Shown: positions 17,383 through 26,732, counted from the first letter of the stretch. The stretch: 64,000 nt of DNA from Paraburkholderia sp. D15 (GCF_029910215.1 NZ_CP110396.1:2294001-2358000), one strand, 5' to 3'. Notes: generated by a model not told the origin, from the letters alone. Made by a program: numbers and translations.

Positions 17383-17721
17383 ATGATGTTAGCCAACAAT
17401 GCAATCTATTCGCCTCGGAGTTGCACGCCGGAGTCATTGCGGACCCTGGCCGGCTATCTCGAACTGGCACTCGACGAAGGTAAAAGCGTGGTCCTGATGC
17501 GAATCGGCACGCAAGTGCGTAGCGTCTATATCGGCGACCCATCCGGCGTGCTGGAAGCGCTGACCGATCATGGTGTCGTGGCCGCGTTTCAGGCAGACGA
17601 AATGCTTTCGTTGACCCGTTTAGGCCTCAACCGGATCACCGCCGACGATCAGCAATACCGTTTCATTCGTAGCGTCCGGTATATCGCCGATCGCCAGGCG
17701 GTGGTTTTTACGCCTGCTTGA
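17383..17721 (+). CDS. Hypothetical protein (112 residues)
   Basis: Small soluble protein with no recognised domain. It begins MMLANNAIYSPRSCTPESL and contains an amphipathic helix (TLAGYLELALDEGKSVVLMRIG). It has no membrane segment or signal peptide. ATG at 17383 was chosen because GGGGA lies 7 bases upstream; an in-frame start at 17308 would add 25 residues without a ribosome site. The upstream region contains a TTACCGGTAA palindrome (17217-17226). Confidence 0.65.
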   Translation: MMLANNAIYSPRSCTPESLRTLAGYLELALDEGKSVVLMRIGTQVRSVYIGDPSGVLEALTDHGVVAAFQADEMLSLTRLGLNRITADDQQYRFIRSVRYIADRQAVVFTPA

Positions 17722-17988
17722 AGATTGGGAAAAGGAGTGGGAAGTAGAAGAAGGCGACGGAAGAAGAGGAAGCAATCAACGCAAAAAGAAAGACGGCGAG
17801 AGCTGGAAAGTGTCGGGAAATGTCTGGAAAACGACATTTGCCGGCGAGCCGTGCGGAACCAATTCGAAAGATTCGGACTCCACGGGATACGTCATGCAGT
17901 ACGGAAGCTGCTTTATCGCCACATAGATCTGCCTTTCTCCTGTTATTCATGGCATAGTTCGATCGATCAACACATAAGGAGGAATCAA

Positions 17989-18858
17989 ATGCCCACATTA
18001 GAGCAAATCCAGGCAAAGCTTAAGAAGCTCCAGGCGCAGGCTGATGTCCTTATTGCAAGGAAAGCGCAAACGGCGGTCGACCAGATTCGCGATCTGATGC
18101 TTAAGCATGGCCTCACTACCGAAGATATCGAAGCGAAAGCGAAAGCACGCCGTGCCGCGAGAGGGCTGAATGGCCACGCGGGAAATGGCAAGGTGAAAGC
18201 GGCCTCCGGCGGCAAGCCGGCCAAGTACCGCGACCATAAAACCGGCGCGACCTGGACGGGTCACGGCCGCGCACCGGGTTGGATCGCCAACGTAAAAGAC
18301 CGCACGCAATATCTGATTGAAGGCGCGAGCGAAATCAAGTCGGTCGCTAAAGCGGCATTGACCGGCCCGAAAGGCGGTAAAGGGCAACCTAAAGGCGCAC
18401 AGCCGCCCAAGTACCTGAATCCGAAAACCGGCGCGACCTGGAGTGGCCGTGGTCCGGCGCCTGCATGGCTGGCTTCGGTCAAGGACCGCAGCAAATTCTT
18501 GATCGAAGGCGCGGCGGCAGCGGTGAAAGAAGCCGGACATCAATCGGCCGCGAAAGCCGGCAAGGCAAAATCCGCCGCGACGAGCGGCGCGGTGAGCAAG
18601 AAAGCCGCAGCGAAGAAAGTCGTCGCCAAGAAAGCAGCGGCTAAAAAAGCCACCGCGAAGACCGCTGTGAAGAAGGCCGCAAAGAAGGTCAGCGCGGCAG
18701 CCCGGAAAGTCGCGGCAAAGAAGCCCGCCGCCAAGAAGCGCACGGTGACTCGCGCCGCCACTCAGGTCGCGCGAAAGAAGCCGGGTCGTCCGGCCGCGGT
18801 GAAGCAGGCCGCAGCAACGGCAGCAGCACCGCAAGCCACCGAGCAAGCCGGCGCATAA
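17989..18858 (+). CDS. H-NS-family protein with two DNA-binding domains and a histone-H1-like tail
   Basis: Nucleoid protein of 289 residues. The N-terminus is a short oligomerisation-like helical region. Two copies of the H-NS C-terminal DNA-binding motif follow: KYRDHKTGATWTGHGRAPGW (about 79-99) and KYLNPKTGATWSGRGPAPAW (about 141-161), each trailed by a similar VKDR-x3-LIEGA segment. From about residue 190 to the end is a Lys/Ala-rich AKKA tail like eukaryotic H1, ending with a KKPGRPAA hook. ATG has a perfect AAGGAGG at 17976-17982; the frame is open upstream but unlikely to be used. The 267 bp before it are AT-richer and probably hold the promoter. Confidence 0.92.
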   Translation: MPTLEQIQAKLKKLQAQADVLIARKAQTAVDQIRDLMLKHGLTTEDIEAKAKARRAARGLNGHAGNGKVKAASGGKPAKYRDHKTGATWTGHGRAPGWIANVKDRTQYLIEGASEIKSVAKAALTGPKGGKGQPKGAQPPKYLNPKTGATWSGRGPAPAWLASVKDRSKFLIEGAAAAVKEAGHQSAAKAGKAKSAATSGAVSKKAAAKKVVAKKAAAKKATAKTAVKKAAKKVSAAARKVAAKKPAAKKRTVTRAATQVARKKPGRPAAVKQAAATAAAPQATEQAGA

Positions 18859-18880
18859 GCGCCACGGAGTCGAGAAGTCG

Positions 18881-19366
18881 ATGACCAGCACGTTTGCAGT
18901 ATCCCGGCAGGAGGACCTGGTCGTCCTGCTGGACTCCGTTCCGCAACCGGCGGCGGACGCCGCCGATCCCTTCATCGTTTCGAGTGCCCGCCGGGTGATT
19001 CTGTCCTACCCGATCGCGCAAGCCGACTTCGATCGCTTCGGCCCTTTCGATCCCGACGACGACCCGTTCTGCGCGGTACTTTTTCCAGACACGGTATTTC
19101 ATCGCCTTGGGCCACCGGGCGCGGCCGATCTCGACATTCACCCGCTCACGGCGCAAGGCTTGACCGCGTATTCGGTTCATGAAGTCACGAATTCGTCGCT
19201 CGTGGCCGAAATAAGCGCGGTGGAAACCGGCGGCATCGCACAGCGGCATTTCATCATTACGTTCGCCGACGCGACATTCGAGTGCGTCGCGTCCGACTAT
19301 ACGGTGGTCGGCGTATTCGGCGCGGGTGAGATTGCCAGCCGCGAGGCCTTCTCGCTTGTCAGATAA
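18881..19366 (+). CDS. Hypothetical protein (161 residues)
   Basis: Soluble, acidic protein with no recognised domain. It shows alternating hydrophobic strands (RHFIITFADATFECVASDYTVVGVFG) suggesting a beta-rich fold, and an acidic patch FDPDDDPF. It starts 22 bp after the H-NS-like gene on the same strand and could be co-transcribed with it. A hairpin CGGACCC/GGGTCCG (19436-19455) lies 70 bp downstream as a possible weak terminator. Confidence 0.65.
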   Translation: MTSTFAVSRQEDLVVLLDSVPQPAADAADPFIVSSARRVILSYPIAQADFDRFGPFDPDDDPFCAVLFPDTVFHRLGPPGAADLDIHPLTAQGLTAYSVHEVTNSSLVAEISAVETGGIAQRHFIITFADATFECVASDYTVVGVFGAGEIASREAFSLVR

Positions 19367-19520
19367 AGCAACTGGGTAGCAAGGCGCGGGCCTGCAACGG
19401 GCACGCGCCGTGCGTCCTGTCTTCGCGATAACAACCGGACCCTCTTCTGGGTCCGCGTTCGTTCAACGAAGCGCGGGGCGCGCACACGACGCGTCGCGCC
19501 GATTAGCATCGAGGCCACGC

Positions 19521-20783
19521 ATGCTGACCATACCCATCACCGCCTTTGTTACGCTCGTCATCGTTCTATTGATCGCCAATTTATCGAGTGGCGAAAAGAA
19601 GATCGAACATAAGATCGACCGGCTTTATGCGAGCGACGATCCGCAATTCCTGCGCTCGATGGGTCTTCTACTCGGACCGCCGGTGATCTCCGGCAATCGC
19701 TTCGACATGCTGCTGAATGGCGAGCAGATCTTTCCGTCGATGCTCGACGGTATTCGCGCTGCGCGCCGTACCATAACCTTCGAGACGTTCATTTACTGGT
19801 CCGGCGAAATCGGCGAACAGGTTGCCCAGGCGCTCGCGGATAAAGCACGCGAAGGCGTCGCCGTGCATGTGCTGCTCGATTGGGTCGGCTCGTCGAAAAT
19901 GGACAAGCGCTATTTGAAAATGTTGCGCGACGGCGGCGCGCAGGTCATTCAGTATCACAAGCCGCATTGGACCGGACTCGGCCGCATGAACGACCGCACG
20001 CACCGCAAGTTGCTGGTGATCGACGGAAGGATCGGCTTTACCGGCGGAGTCGGTATCGCGCCGGAATGGACCGGTCATGCGCAGGATGAAAAGCACTGGC
20101 GCGACACGCATTTTCGCGTCGAAGGTCCGGTCGTCGGTCATATGCAGGCGGTGTTCATGGACAACTGGGTAAAGGCGTCGGGCAATGTACTGCACGGTGC
20201 GGAGTACATTCCGGAAGTCGGCAAGGTCGGCGACGGACTCGCGCATATGTTCAGCAGCTCGCCTTCGGGCGGCAGCGACGACATGCAGTTGATGTATCTG
20301 ATGGCGATCACCGCCGCCACGCGCAGCATTCATCTGGCGAGTGCGTACTTCGTGCCCGACAAGCTGACGATCAACGCAATCGTCGAAGCGGCGAAACGCG
20401 GCGTGAAAGTACAGATCATCACGCCGGGCAAGCGCATCGATACGCACACCGTACGCGAAGCGTCGCGTGCATGCTGGGGGGATCTGCTCAAGGCCGGCGT
20501 GGAGATGTTCGAATATCAACCGACCATGTTCCACTGCAAACTACTCGTGGTGGACGAGTACCTGGTGTCGGTCGGCTCGACCAATTTCGACAGCCGTTCG
20601 TTCAAGCTCAACGACGAAGCGAATCTGAACATTTACGACCGCGAATTCGCGATGCTGCAAACGGCCACCTTCGCCGACGACCTGAAGCATTCGCGGCAAG
20701 TCACGCTCGAAGACTGGATGCGACGTCCGCGGCGCGAGAAGCTGATCGAGAAGTGCGTGTCGTTACTGGATACGCAACTCTGA
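19521..20783 (+). CDS. Cardiolipin-synthase-like phospholipase D family protein
   Basis: Membrane-anchored PLD-superfamily enzyme of 420 residues. One N-terminal membrane segment (ITAFVTLVIVLLIANL) is followed by two catalytic HKD motifs: HRKLLVIDGRIGFTGG near residue 165 and HCKLLVVDEYLVSVGSTNFD near 338. This pattern suits ClsB-type cardiolipin synthases, which join phosphatidylglycerol with another phospholipid; other PLD phosphatidyl transfer is possible. The ATG at 19521 was chosen since it opens the membrane segment and has GAGG upstream. Monocistronic. Confidence 0.9.
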   Translation: MLTIPITAFVTLVIVLLIANLSSGEKKIEHKIDRLYASDDPQFLRSMGLLLGPPVISGNRFDMLLNGEQIFPSMLDGIRAARRTITFETFIYWSGEIGEQVAQALADKAREGVAVHVLLDWVGSSKMDKRYLKMLRDGGAQVIQYHKPHWTGLGRMNDRTHRKLLVIDGRIGFTGGVGIAPEWTGHAQDEKHWRDTHFRVEGPVVGHMQAVFMDNWVKASGNVLHGAEYIPEVGKVGDGLAHMFSSSPSGGSDDMQLMYLMAITAATRSIHLASAYFVPDKLTINAIVEAAKRGVKVQIITPGKRIDTHTVREASRACWGDLLKAGVEMFEYQPTMFHCKLLVVDEYLVSVGSTNFDSRSFKLNDEANLNIYDREFAMLQTATFADDLKHSRQVTLEDWMRRPRREKLIEKCVSLLDTQL

Positions 20784-21182
20784 CAATTCGACTACAACGA
20801 AACTACAGCGGCTTGAACACCGTTTGCTTGATGCCCTCTGCATGAATTAGACGGGATAAAAAAATTGTTTTGAAATTGTTTTAAAAATCGGTTTGCTAAC
20901 GTATATTGACATCAAGTCTTCACGCACAAACGAGAGACTCGCATTGAATGAAAAGCACGAATGGCCGTTTTCTTCGTGCATTCTATTAGTGCATATAAGA
21001 TATATCACGAGGCGTCGAAGGCTAAGACTTCGATGCAGCAGCGACCGTCACGGACCGGACTTGCCGGGGTACAACGCAAGTCGCATGGGCCCGCTCCGTG
21101 GTAGTCCGGCCGCATGGCGTCCGCACGCGCGGGCGCGGTATCGGTACGCACTTGCCGCGACGCAAGTGCATGCGAATACGCC
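20784..21182 (+). promoter_or_regulatory. Leader region of the rhamnolipid operon
   Basis: This 399-bp gene-free region is AT-rich in its first half (20840-21000), with repeated AATTGTTTT and a -35-like TTGACA at 20906-20911. A hairpin GCACGAA/TTCGTGC (20955-20979) and a -10-like TATAAG (20994-20999) follow. Further down are two more hairpins: TCGAAG/CTTCGA (21015-21033) and a perfect 8-bp stem GCACTTGC/GCAAGTGC (21148-21169) ending 13 bases before the rhlA ATG. I could not identify a convincing lux box. Confidence 0.45.
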
Positions 21183-22130
21183 ATGCCCATCGAAAAACTC
21201 CTTGTTCCGCTGCCGGCGGGCCTGAAAGTCTACGTTGAACGTCACGTATTCGATCCGGCCTTCGAGAGTGTCATTCTGATCAACGGCGCGCTCGCCACTA
21301 CCGCTTCGTTCGGGCAGACAATCAAATATCTCGGCGAGCGTTATAACCCGATCTGTTTTGATTTGCCTTATGCCGGTCAATCGAAAATGCATAATAAATG
21401 CGACTTCGTCCTGACTAAAGACGATGAAGTCGACATTCTGATTTATCTAATACGCTTATTCGAACCGAGTTTTCTATTGTCCGTTTCATGGGGCGGGGTG
21501 GCGTCGCTGCTGGCGTTGTCGCGGGCGCGCACCAGCGTGAGGCGCGCGGTGATCGCATCGTTTTCGCCGTGCCTGAACGCACCGATGATCGATTACGTGA
21601 GCACCGCCCGCGACCATATCGCCGCCGGCGAAAACCTGAAGGCCGCGCAGTTGCTCAACGACACGGTGGGCAAGCATCTGCCGCGAATCATGAAGCTCTA
21701 CAACTTCCGCTATCTGTCGACGCTGCCGCGCGAGGAGCAGGACCAGGTGGCGTTTCACGTCGAGCAGATCCTGGCGATCCGGCCGGAGCACTACCTGCAT
21801 GAGTTCCGGCATATCGACTGCGGGCTGAAGTTCATCAACGGTGAACTCGACGAGTACACCACGCCGGTGGACGCGCGTTCGTTGTGCGCGCATCTGAAGA
21901 GCGCCGAGTTCGAGACGATCGCGCAGGCCGGGCACTTCCTCGATCTGGAGGGCAAGGCGGCATTGCGCCAGGTGCGCGCGGCGATTCTCGACTTCTTCGG
22001 GCCGCCGCCGGTGCAACGCGCACTCGACTGCTTCGAAACGCAGGCGGACGTAGCCACCCTGGCCAATGTGTCCAGCGTGGCATTGCAAACCACCGCCGAT
22101 CACTCGTTCCAACAGGCCGAACTACCATGA
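21183..22130 (+). CDS. rhlA: RhlA: HAA synthase of rhamnolipid synthesis
   Basis: Alpha/beta-hydrolase-fold enzyme of 315 residues that condenses two 3-hydroxyacyl chains into 3-(3-hydroxyalkanoyloxy)alkanoic acid, the lipid part of rhamnolipids. It aligns along its length with Pseudomonas RhlA: LINGALATTASFGQT, FDLPYAGQSK, the nucleophile Ser102 in SVSWGG, NGELDEYTT and the His in AGHFLDLEGK. The start MPIEKLL matches the homologue's N-terminus but has no Shine-Dalgarno sequence and sits just after a GC hairpin. It is the first gene of a seven-gene operon; its TGA overlaps the next ATG. Confidence 0.93.
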   Translation: MPIEKLLVPLPAGLKVYVERHVFDPAFESVILINGALATTASFGQTIKYLGERYNPICFDLPYAGQSKMHNKCDFVLTKDDEVDILIYLIRLFEPSFLLSVSWGGVASLLALSRARTSVRRAVIASFSPCLNAPMIDYVSTARDHIAAGENLKAAQLLNDTVGKHLPRIMKLYNFRYLSTLPREEQDQVAFHVEQILAIRPEHYLHEFRHIDCGLKFINGELDEYTTPVDARSLCAHLKSAEFETIAQAGHFLDLEGKAALRQVRAAILDFFGPPPVQRALDCFETQADVATLANVSSVALQTTADHSFQQAELP

Positions 22131-22696
22131 ATCTCGCTCAGAGCATTGCCATCGTCGTCCCGTGGATGGTGTGGGTCGCGTACTGGACTGCGACCTCGAA
22201 CCGCGTCAAGACGACCGCGCGCCGGGAGGCGTCGATCTCGCGCACGTTGCAGTCGATTCCGTTGATCGTCGGCGGTGCGTTGATCGTATTGCCGGACTTC
22301 GACCGCGCCGCGTGGTCGTTCGATCCGCATTCGCCCGGCGTACCGCAACTCGCCGGTTTTGCGCTGCTGCTCGCCGGACTCGCGTTTTCCGTGTGGGCGA
22401 GGTTGCATCTCGGCGCCAACTGGAGCGTGTCGGTCACGCTAAAAGAGGATCACGAACTCGTGCGCAGCGGACCCTATGGCTGGGTGCGCCATCCTATCTA
22501 TACAGGTTGTCTGCTGGCATTGGCCGGTGCGGTGCTGATCGGCATGCAATGGCGCGGCGCGGCCGGGCTGCTGCTGATCTTCGCGTCGCTTGCGTATAAG
22601 GTGCGGGTCGAGGAAAGCTGGCTGAGCGGCTATTTCGGCGGGGCGTACGCGCAGTATCGCCGTGACGTGGCCGCCTTGATTCCCGGTCTCTTTTGA
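22127..22696 (+). CDS. Isoprenylcysteine carboxyl methyltransferase-like membrane protein
   Basis: Integral membrane protein of 189 residues with about five membrane segments. The C-terminal half shows the ICMT/PEMT signature: ELVRSGPYGWVRHPIYTG, then VEESWLSGYFGGAYAQYRRDV and a closing IPGLF. These enzymes transfer methyl from S-adenosylmethionine to a carboxylate or amine of a lipid-like substrate at the membrane. It starts inside the rhlA stop (ATGA) and ends 10 bp before rhlB. It is therefore fully embedded in the rhamnolipid operon, and the free carboxyl group of HAA or rhamnolipid is an obvious candidate substrate (inference). It is not a member of the classical Pseudomonas rhlAB/rhlC loci. 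Confidence 0.85.
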   Translation: MNLAQSIAIVVPWMVWVAYWTATSNRVKTTARREASISRTLQSIPLIVGGALIVLPDFDRAAWSFDPHSPGVPQLAGFALLLAGLAFSVWARLHLGANWSVSVTLKEDHELVRSGPYGWVRHPIYTGCLLALAGAVLIGMQWRGAAGLLLIFASLAYKVRVEESWLSGYFGGAYAQYRRDVAALIPGLF

Positions 22697-22706
22697 GCCG
22701 CCCGTC

Positions 22707-24050
22707 ATGACCCGAGTGATCATCACCGCGATCGGTTCGTCGGGCGACGTGCATCCGCTGCTCGGTATCGGCGCGGCGCTCGCGGCGCGTGGCCATGAGG
22801 TCGTGTTCTGCAGCCATGCGCCATTCGAGGCGGCGGCGCGTCGACAGGGTTTCGCGTTCGTGCCGATCGGCACCGCCGGCGAATACGCGGCTGCCATGGC
22901 GAACCCGGCGCTCTGGCATCCGCGTACGTCGTTCCGCACCTTGTGGGCGGTGATCGCGCCGACGTTGCAGCCGCATTTCCAGACGCTCGTCTCGATGATC
23001 GACGACGACACGATGATGGTCGGCACGTTATGGGCGTTTTCGGCGCGGCTGGTCCAGGAGTTGTACCGCGTACCGTTGGTGTCGGTGCAGGTGTCGCCGT
23101 CCACCTTGCTGTCCACGCATGCGCCGCCGACGCATCCGCGTCTGACTATTCCGCGCGGCTTGCCGCTTGGATTGAAGAGGGCGTTGCTGTACGTGATCGA
23201 GCGACAGGTACTCGACAAGGTATGCGGGCCGGCACTGAATACGTTGCGCGCGCAACTGCGGCTCGATCCGGTCACGCGCATTTTCGGGCAGTGGCTGCAT
23301 TCGACCGACGGCGTGCTGTGCCTGTTTCCCGAATGGTTCGCGCAGCCGCAGCCGGACTGGCCAACGCCACATCGATCGAGCGGCTTTCCGCTATTCAACG
23401 AAACGGGCGATGCGCAATCCGATCCGCAACTGGACACGTTTCTCGCGACCGGCGAACGACCCGTGGTGTTCACGGCGGGATCGACGTTGATCGATCACGG
23501 GCGCTACGAAGAAGCGGTGCGTGGCGCGTTGCAGGAGAGCGGGCTGCGCGGCATTCTGCTTACGCCGCAAGCGCCCGCGTCGGCACCGGAGTCCGCCGAT
23601 CCGCACGGACCGATGCCCACCGTGCTGCTCAAACGACGCTACGTACCCATGCGAACGCTGTTGCCGCGCTGCCGCGCGCTGGTGCATCACGGCGGCATCG
23701 GCACGGCTGCGCTCGCGTACGCCGCGGGCATCGCGCAGGTGGTCACGCCGTTCGCGCACGATCAGTTCGACAACGCGGCGCGAGTCGTGGCGAGTGGCTG
23801 CGGCGTACGGCTCGATGGACCCTTGCAGGCGCGCACGCTTGCGCGCGCATTGAAGCAGGTGCTCGGCGATCCCGCCATCGCGACGCAGTGCGGACGCGTG
23901 CAGGATCACATCGCCGCCGCGCCGGACGGTTGCGAGGCGGCTGCGCAATTCATCGAGGGTTTCATGCGACGTGGCGCACGCGTACCGTGGGGCCGCGCCG
24001 ATGCGGCAGTGACGCGCACGGCGATGGTGGTAACGGGGCACGGCGCATGA
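22707..24050 (+). CDS. rhlB: RhlB: rhamnosyltransferase 1
   Basis: GT-B fold glycosyltransferase (family 1) of 447 residues that transfers rhamnose from dTDP-L-rhamnose to HAA, giving mono-rhamnolipid. The N-terminus VIITAIGSSGDVHPLLGIG is the typical acceptor-domain start. The nucleotide-sugar site appears near residues 327-352 as HHGGIGTAALAYAAGI then PFAHDQFDNA. The gene lies 10 bp after the methyltransferase-like gene and overlaps the next start by four bases. Confidence 0.93.
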   Translation: MTRVIITAIGSSGDVHPLLGIGAALAARGHEVVFCSHAPFEAAARRQGFAFVPIGTAGEYAAAMANPALWHPRTSFRTLWAVIAPTLQPHFQTLVSMIDDDTMMVGTLWAFSARLVQELYRVPLVSVQVSPSTLLSTHAPPTHPRLTIPRGLPLGLKRALLYVIERQVLDKVCGPALNTLRAQLRLDPVTRIFGQWLHSTDGVLCLFPEWFAQPQPDWPTPHRSSGFPLFNETGDAQSDPQLDTFLATGERPVVFTAGSTLIDHGRYEEAVRGALQESGLRGILLTPQAPASAPESADPHGPMPTVLLKRRYVPMRTLLPRCRALVHHGGIGTAALAYAAGIAQVVTPFAHDQFDNAARVVASGCGVRLDGPLQARTLARALKQVLGDPAIATQCGRVQDHIAAAPDGCEAAAQFIEGFMRRGARVPWGRADAAVTRTAMVVTGHGA

Positions 24051-25717
24051 GTACAAGCACGCCTTCGTCCAGCGACATGAGTTGGCCCGACGCCTCGGGC
24101 AACGGTCCCGATACGAAGGATCGTGCCCAGGCGAATGTCTCGGCCGCGCCACGACTGCACGGCATGCGGCTCGCGTTGCTGACTTTCGCGTTGTCGCTGG
24201 CCACCTTCATCGAAGTACTCGATTCGACCGTGACGAATGTTGCCGTGCCCGCGATTTCCGGTGGCCTCGGCGTCGCCAATAGCCAGGGTACATGGGTCAT
24301 CAGTTCGTATTCGGTCGCCGCCGCGATCGCGGTGCCGTTGACCGGTTGGCTGTCGCGGCGGGTCGGCGAAAGACGGCTTTTTCTCACGGCCGTGATTCTT
24401 TTCACGCTCACGTCGCTGCTGTGCGGCGTGGCGGGCGACCTGCACGTGCTGGTGGTGTGCCGCGCGTTGCAGGGACTATTTTCCGGGCCGATGGTGCCGC
24501 TGTCGCAAACCATTCTGTTGCGCACGTTTCCTCCGGACAAGCGCGTCGTCGCGCTTGCGCTGTGGGCGATGACCGTGTTGCTCGCGCCGATCTTCGGGCC
24601 GGTGGTCGGCGGCTGGATGATCGACAGCTACTCGTGGCCGTGGATCTTTCTGATCAACCTGCCGATCGGCATCTTCTCGTTCGTCGTGTGTCTGACGTTG
24701 CTGCGGCCTGAAACACGGCCTGAACCACGACCCGAAACGCGACCGGACACGCTGTCCGATTCGCGCCGCCATGCCCGAACCGCTCCCATCGATCTGCCAG
24801 GTATCGTCCTGCTGATCGTCGGTGTCGGCTCGCTGCAGGCGGTGCTCGATCTCGGCCATGATCGCGGCTGGTTCGATTCGCCGCTGATCCTGACACTGTC
24901 GATCATCGCCGCGCTGGCGCTAGTGTCGCTGCTGATCTGGGAAGCGGGCGAGCAGCATCCGGTGATCGATTTGAGTCTGTTTCGCGATCGCACGTTTTCG
25001 TTTTGCGTGTTGATCATCTCGCTCGGCATGATGAGTTTCTCCGTGGTCGGCGTGATCTTTCCGCTGTGGCTTCAGGCGGTGATGGGCTACACCGCGTATC
25101 AGGCCGGACTCGCGACCGCACCGCTCGGCGTGCTCGCGCTGGTGTTCTCGATCCTCGTCGGTCTCTTCGCGGCGCGCTTCGACGCCCGCGTGCTTGTCAC
25201 CTTCGGCTTTCTCGTGTTTGCAGGCGTGCTCTGGTGGGACGCGCATTTCACGCTGACCATGACCTTCACGCAGATCGTCACGCCGGGCCTGATCCAGGGT
25301 ATCGGCCTGCCGTGCTTCTTCATTCCGTTGACGGCCGCGACCCTCTCGCGTGTCGCCGACGACAAACTCGCGGCCGCGTCCAGTCTGTCGAATTTCCTGC
25401 GCACGTTGTCGGCGGCATTCGGCACGGCGATGAGCGTGACGCTGTGGGACAACCGCGCGCTCTATCACTACGACGTGGTCGCGCAATCGGTCACGAAAGC
25501 GTCGGGCAATACGCAGCGCTTTGTGCAAAGTCTGCATGGCATGGGGATCGATGGCGCGCGCGAACTGGTCACCTTGCATCACGTGGTGCAGCAGCAGGCG
25601 TACATGATGGCGACCGGCGACATGTTCCAGATGGCGAGCGTCACCTGCCTCGTGCTCGCCGCGATGATGTGGCTCACCCGGCCGAAGCGCGGCGCGGCGA
25701 TGAGTCTGGGTCACTAG
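24047..25717 (+). CDS. DHA2-family MFS exporter (EmrB/QacA type) of the rhamnolipid operon
   Basis: Fourteen-segment drug:proton antiporter of 556 residues. It has the EmrB-type motifs LDSTVTNVAVPAISGGLG, TWVISSYSVAAAIAVPLTGWLSRR-like helix 2, and GPVVGGWMIDSYSWPWIFLINLP. A cytosolic loop between segments 6 and 7 has a curious RPETRPEPRPETRPD repeat. It starts in the rhlB stop codon (ATGA). With the outer-membrane factor and EmrA-like adaptor further down, it would form a tripartite pump, probably for rhamnolipid export (inference from operon context, as in other Burkholderia). Confidence 0.92.
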   Translation: MSTSTPSSSDMSWPDASGNGPDTKDRAQANVSAAPRLHGMRLALLTFALSLATFIEVLDSTVTNVAVPAISGGLGVANSQGTWVISSYSVAAAIAVPLTGWLSRRVGERRLFLTAVILFTLTSLLCGVAGDLHVLVVCRALQGLFSGPMVPLSQTILLRTFPPDKRVVALALWAMTVLLAPIFGPVVGGWMIDSYSWPWIFLINLPIGIFSFVVCLTLLRPETRPEPRPETRPDTLSDSRRHARTAPIDLPGIVLLIVGVGSLQAVLDLGHDRGWFDSPLILTLSIIAALALVSLLIWEAGEQHPVIDLSLFRDRTFSFCVLIISLGMMSFSVVGVIFPLWLQAVMGYTAYQAGLATAPLGVLALVFSILVGLFAARFDARVLVTFGFLVFAGVLWWDAHFTLTMTFTQIVTPGLIQGIGLPCFFIPLTAATLSRVADDKLAAASSLSNFLRTLSAAFGTAMSVTLWDNRALYHYDVVAQSVTKASGNTQRFVQSLHGMGIDGARELVTLHHVVQQQAYMMATGDMFQMASVTCLVLAAMMWLTRPKRGAAMSLGH

Positions 25718-25727
25718 GGAGATCACG

Positions 25728-26732
25728 ATGACGACGCTAGGCGCACTGATCGTTCTGTTCCATCCGAGCGACGCGCAACTCGCGCGTGCCGTCGCTTTGC
25801 GTGATGCGTGCGATGCGGGCGATGCGTGCGATCACCTGCTGGTGGTCGACAACTCGCCGCAACCCGACGCGCGCGCGGCTGCGTTGCTGAAAGAGGCGGG
25901 CATCGCGGTGCTTCACCACGGCAACCGTCACGGCATCGCGGGCGCTTTCAATTGCGGATTGCAGGCGCTGTTCGAGCAGGGCGCCGATGCGGTCGCGCTG
26001 TTCGATCAGGACTCGGAGACGCCGGCCGATTACTTCCCGGTGATGCGCGCGCGGTGCTCGTCGATCGGCCGTCACGCGTATCTGCTGGGGCCGCGCATCT
26101 TCGACGAGAACGATCAGCGCTTCTTGCCGGAGCTGGCCACGAGCGGCCTCGCGGTCGAACGCCTGAACGTGTCTGCCGGGGTCGCGTTGCAGCGTTGCGC
26201 TTTCCTGATCTCGTCGGGCTGTGTGATTTCGCGCGAGGCATTTGCGGCACTGGGACGCTTCGACGAGTCGCTCTTCATCGATCACGTGGATACCGAATAC
26301 TGTCTGCGTGCGCTGTGGCGCAATGTGCCCTTGTACGTGGTGCCGACGCTGGTGCTGTCGCATCGTATCGGCGCGCGGCGTCGCCACCGCTTCGGGCCGT
26401 TCGAATTAACGACGATGAATCATCCGGCGTTTCGCCGCTATTACAGTGCGCGCAACGCGATGCAACTGGCGCTGCAATATGGCCTGCGTTTGCCGGTCGC
26501 GGTCGTGCCGAATCTGCTGACGGTCTGGCAGATCGTGCAGATCGTGCTCGCCGAACGGAACAAGCGGATCAAACTCACGGCCATTGCGTTGGGCGTCTGG
26601 GACGGCCTGTTCGCGAACATGGGGTCGCTCGACGGAACGCATCCACGATTCGCGGCGAGGGCGGCGGGCGCGCGCGCCGTGGCAACACCGGCCGCAAGTG
26701 AAGCCGCATTACACCGGCCGCGTCATTCATGA
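25728..26732 (+). CDS. rhlC: RhlC: rhamnosyltransferase 2
   Basis: GT-A fold family 2 glycosyltransferase of 334 residues that adds the second rhamnose to make di-rhamnolipid. It has the N-terminal LIVLFHPSDAQ strand, VVDNSPQPD, the metal-binding DQDSE (DxD type) and FDESLFIDHVDTEYCLR in the acceptor region, as in RhlC proteins. It sits 10 bp after the exporter and overlaps the outer-membrane factor by four bases, so di-rhamnolipid synthesis and secretion are encoded as one unit. Confidence 0.92.
   Translation: MTTLGALIVLFHPSDAQLARAVALRDACDAGDACDHLLVVDNSPQPDARAAALLKEAGIAVLHHGNRHGIAGAFNCGLQALFEQGADAVALFDQDSETPADYFPVMRARCSSIGRHAYLLGPRIFDENDQRFLPELATSGLAVERLNVSAGVALQRCAFLISSGCVISREAFAALGRFDESLFIDHVDTEYCLRALWRNVPLYVVPTLVLSHRIGARRRHRFGPFELTTMNHPAFRRYYSARNAMQLALQYGLRLPVAVVPNLLTVWQIVQIVLAERNKRIKLTAIALGVWDGLFANMGSLDGTHPRFAARAAGARAVATPAASEAALHRPRHS

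Noticed and set aside
22943..24046. Extension of the DHA2 exporter frame through rhlB
   Set aside because: Overlaps the real rhlB gene in another frame; the exporter starts at 24047 in the rhlB stop.
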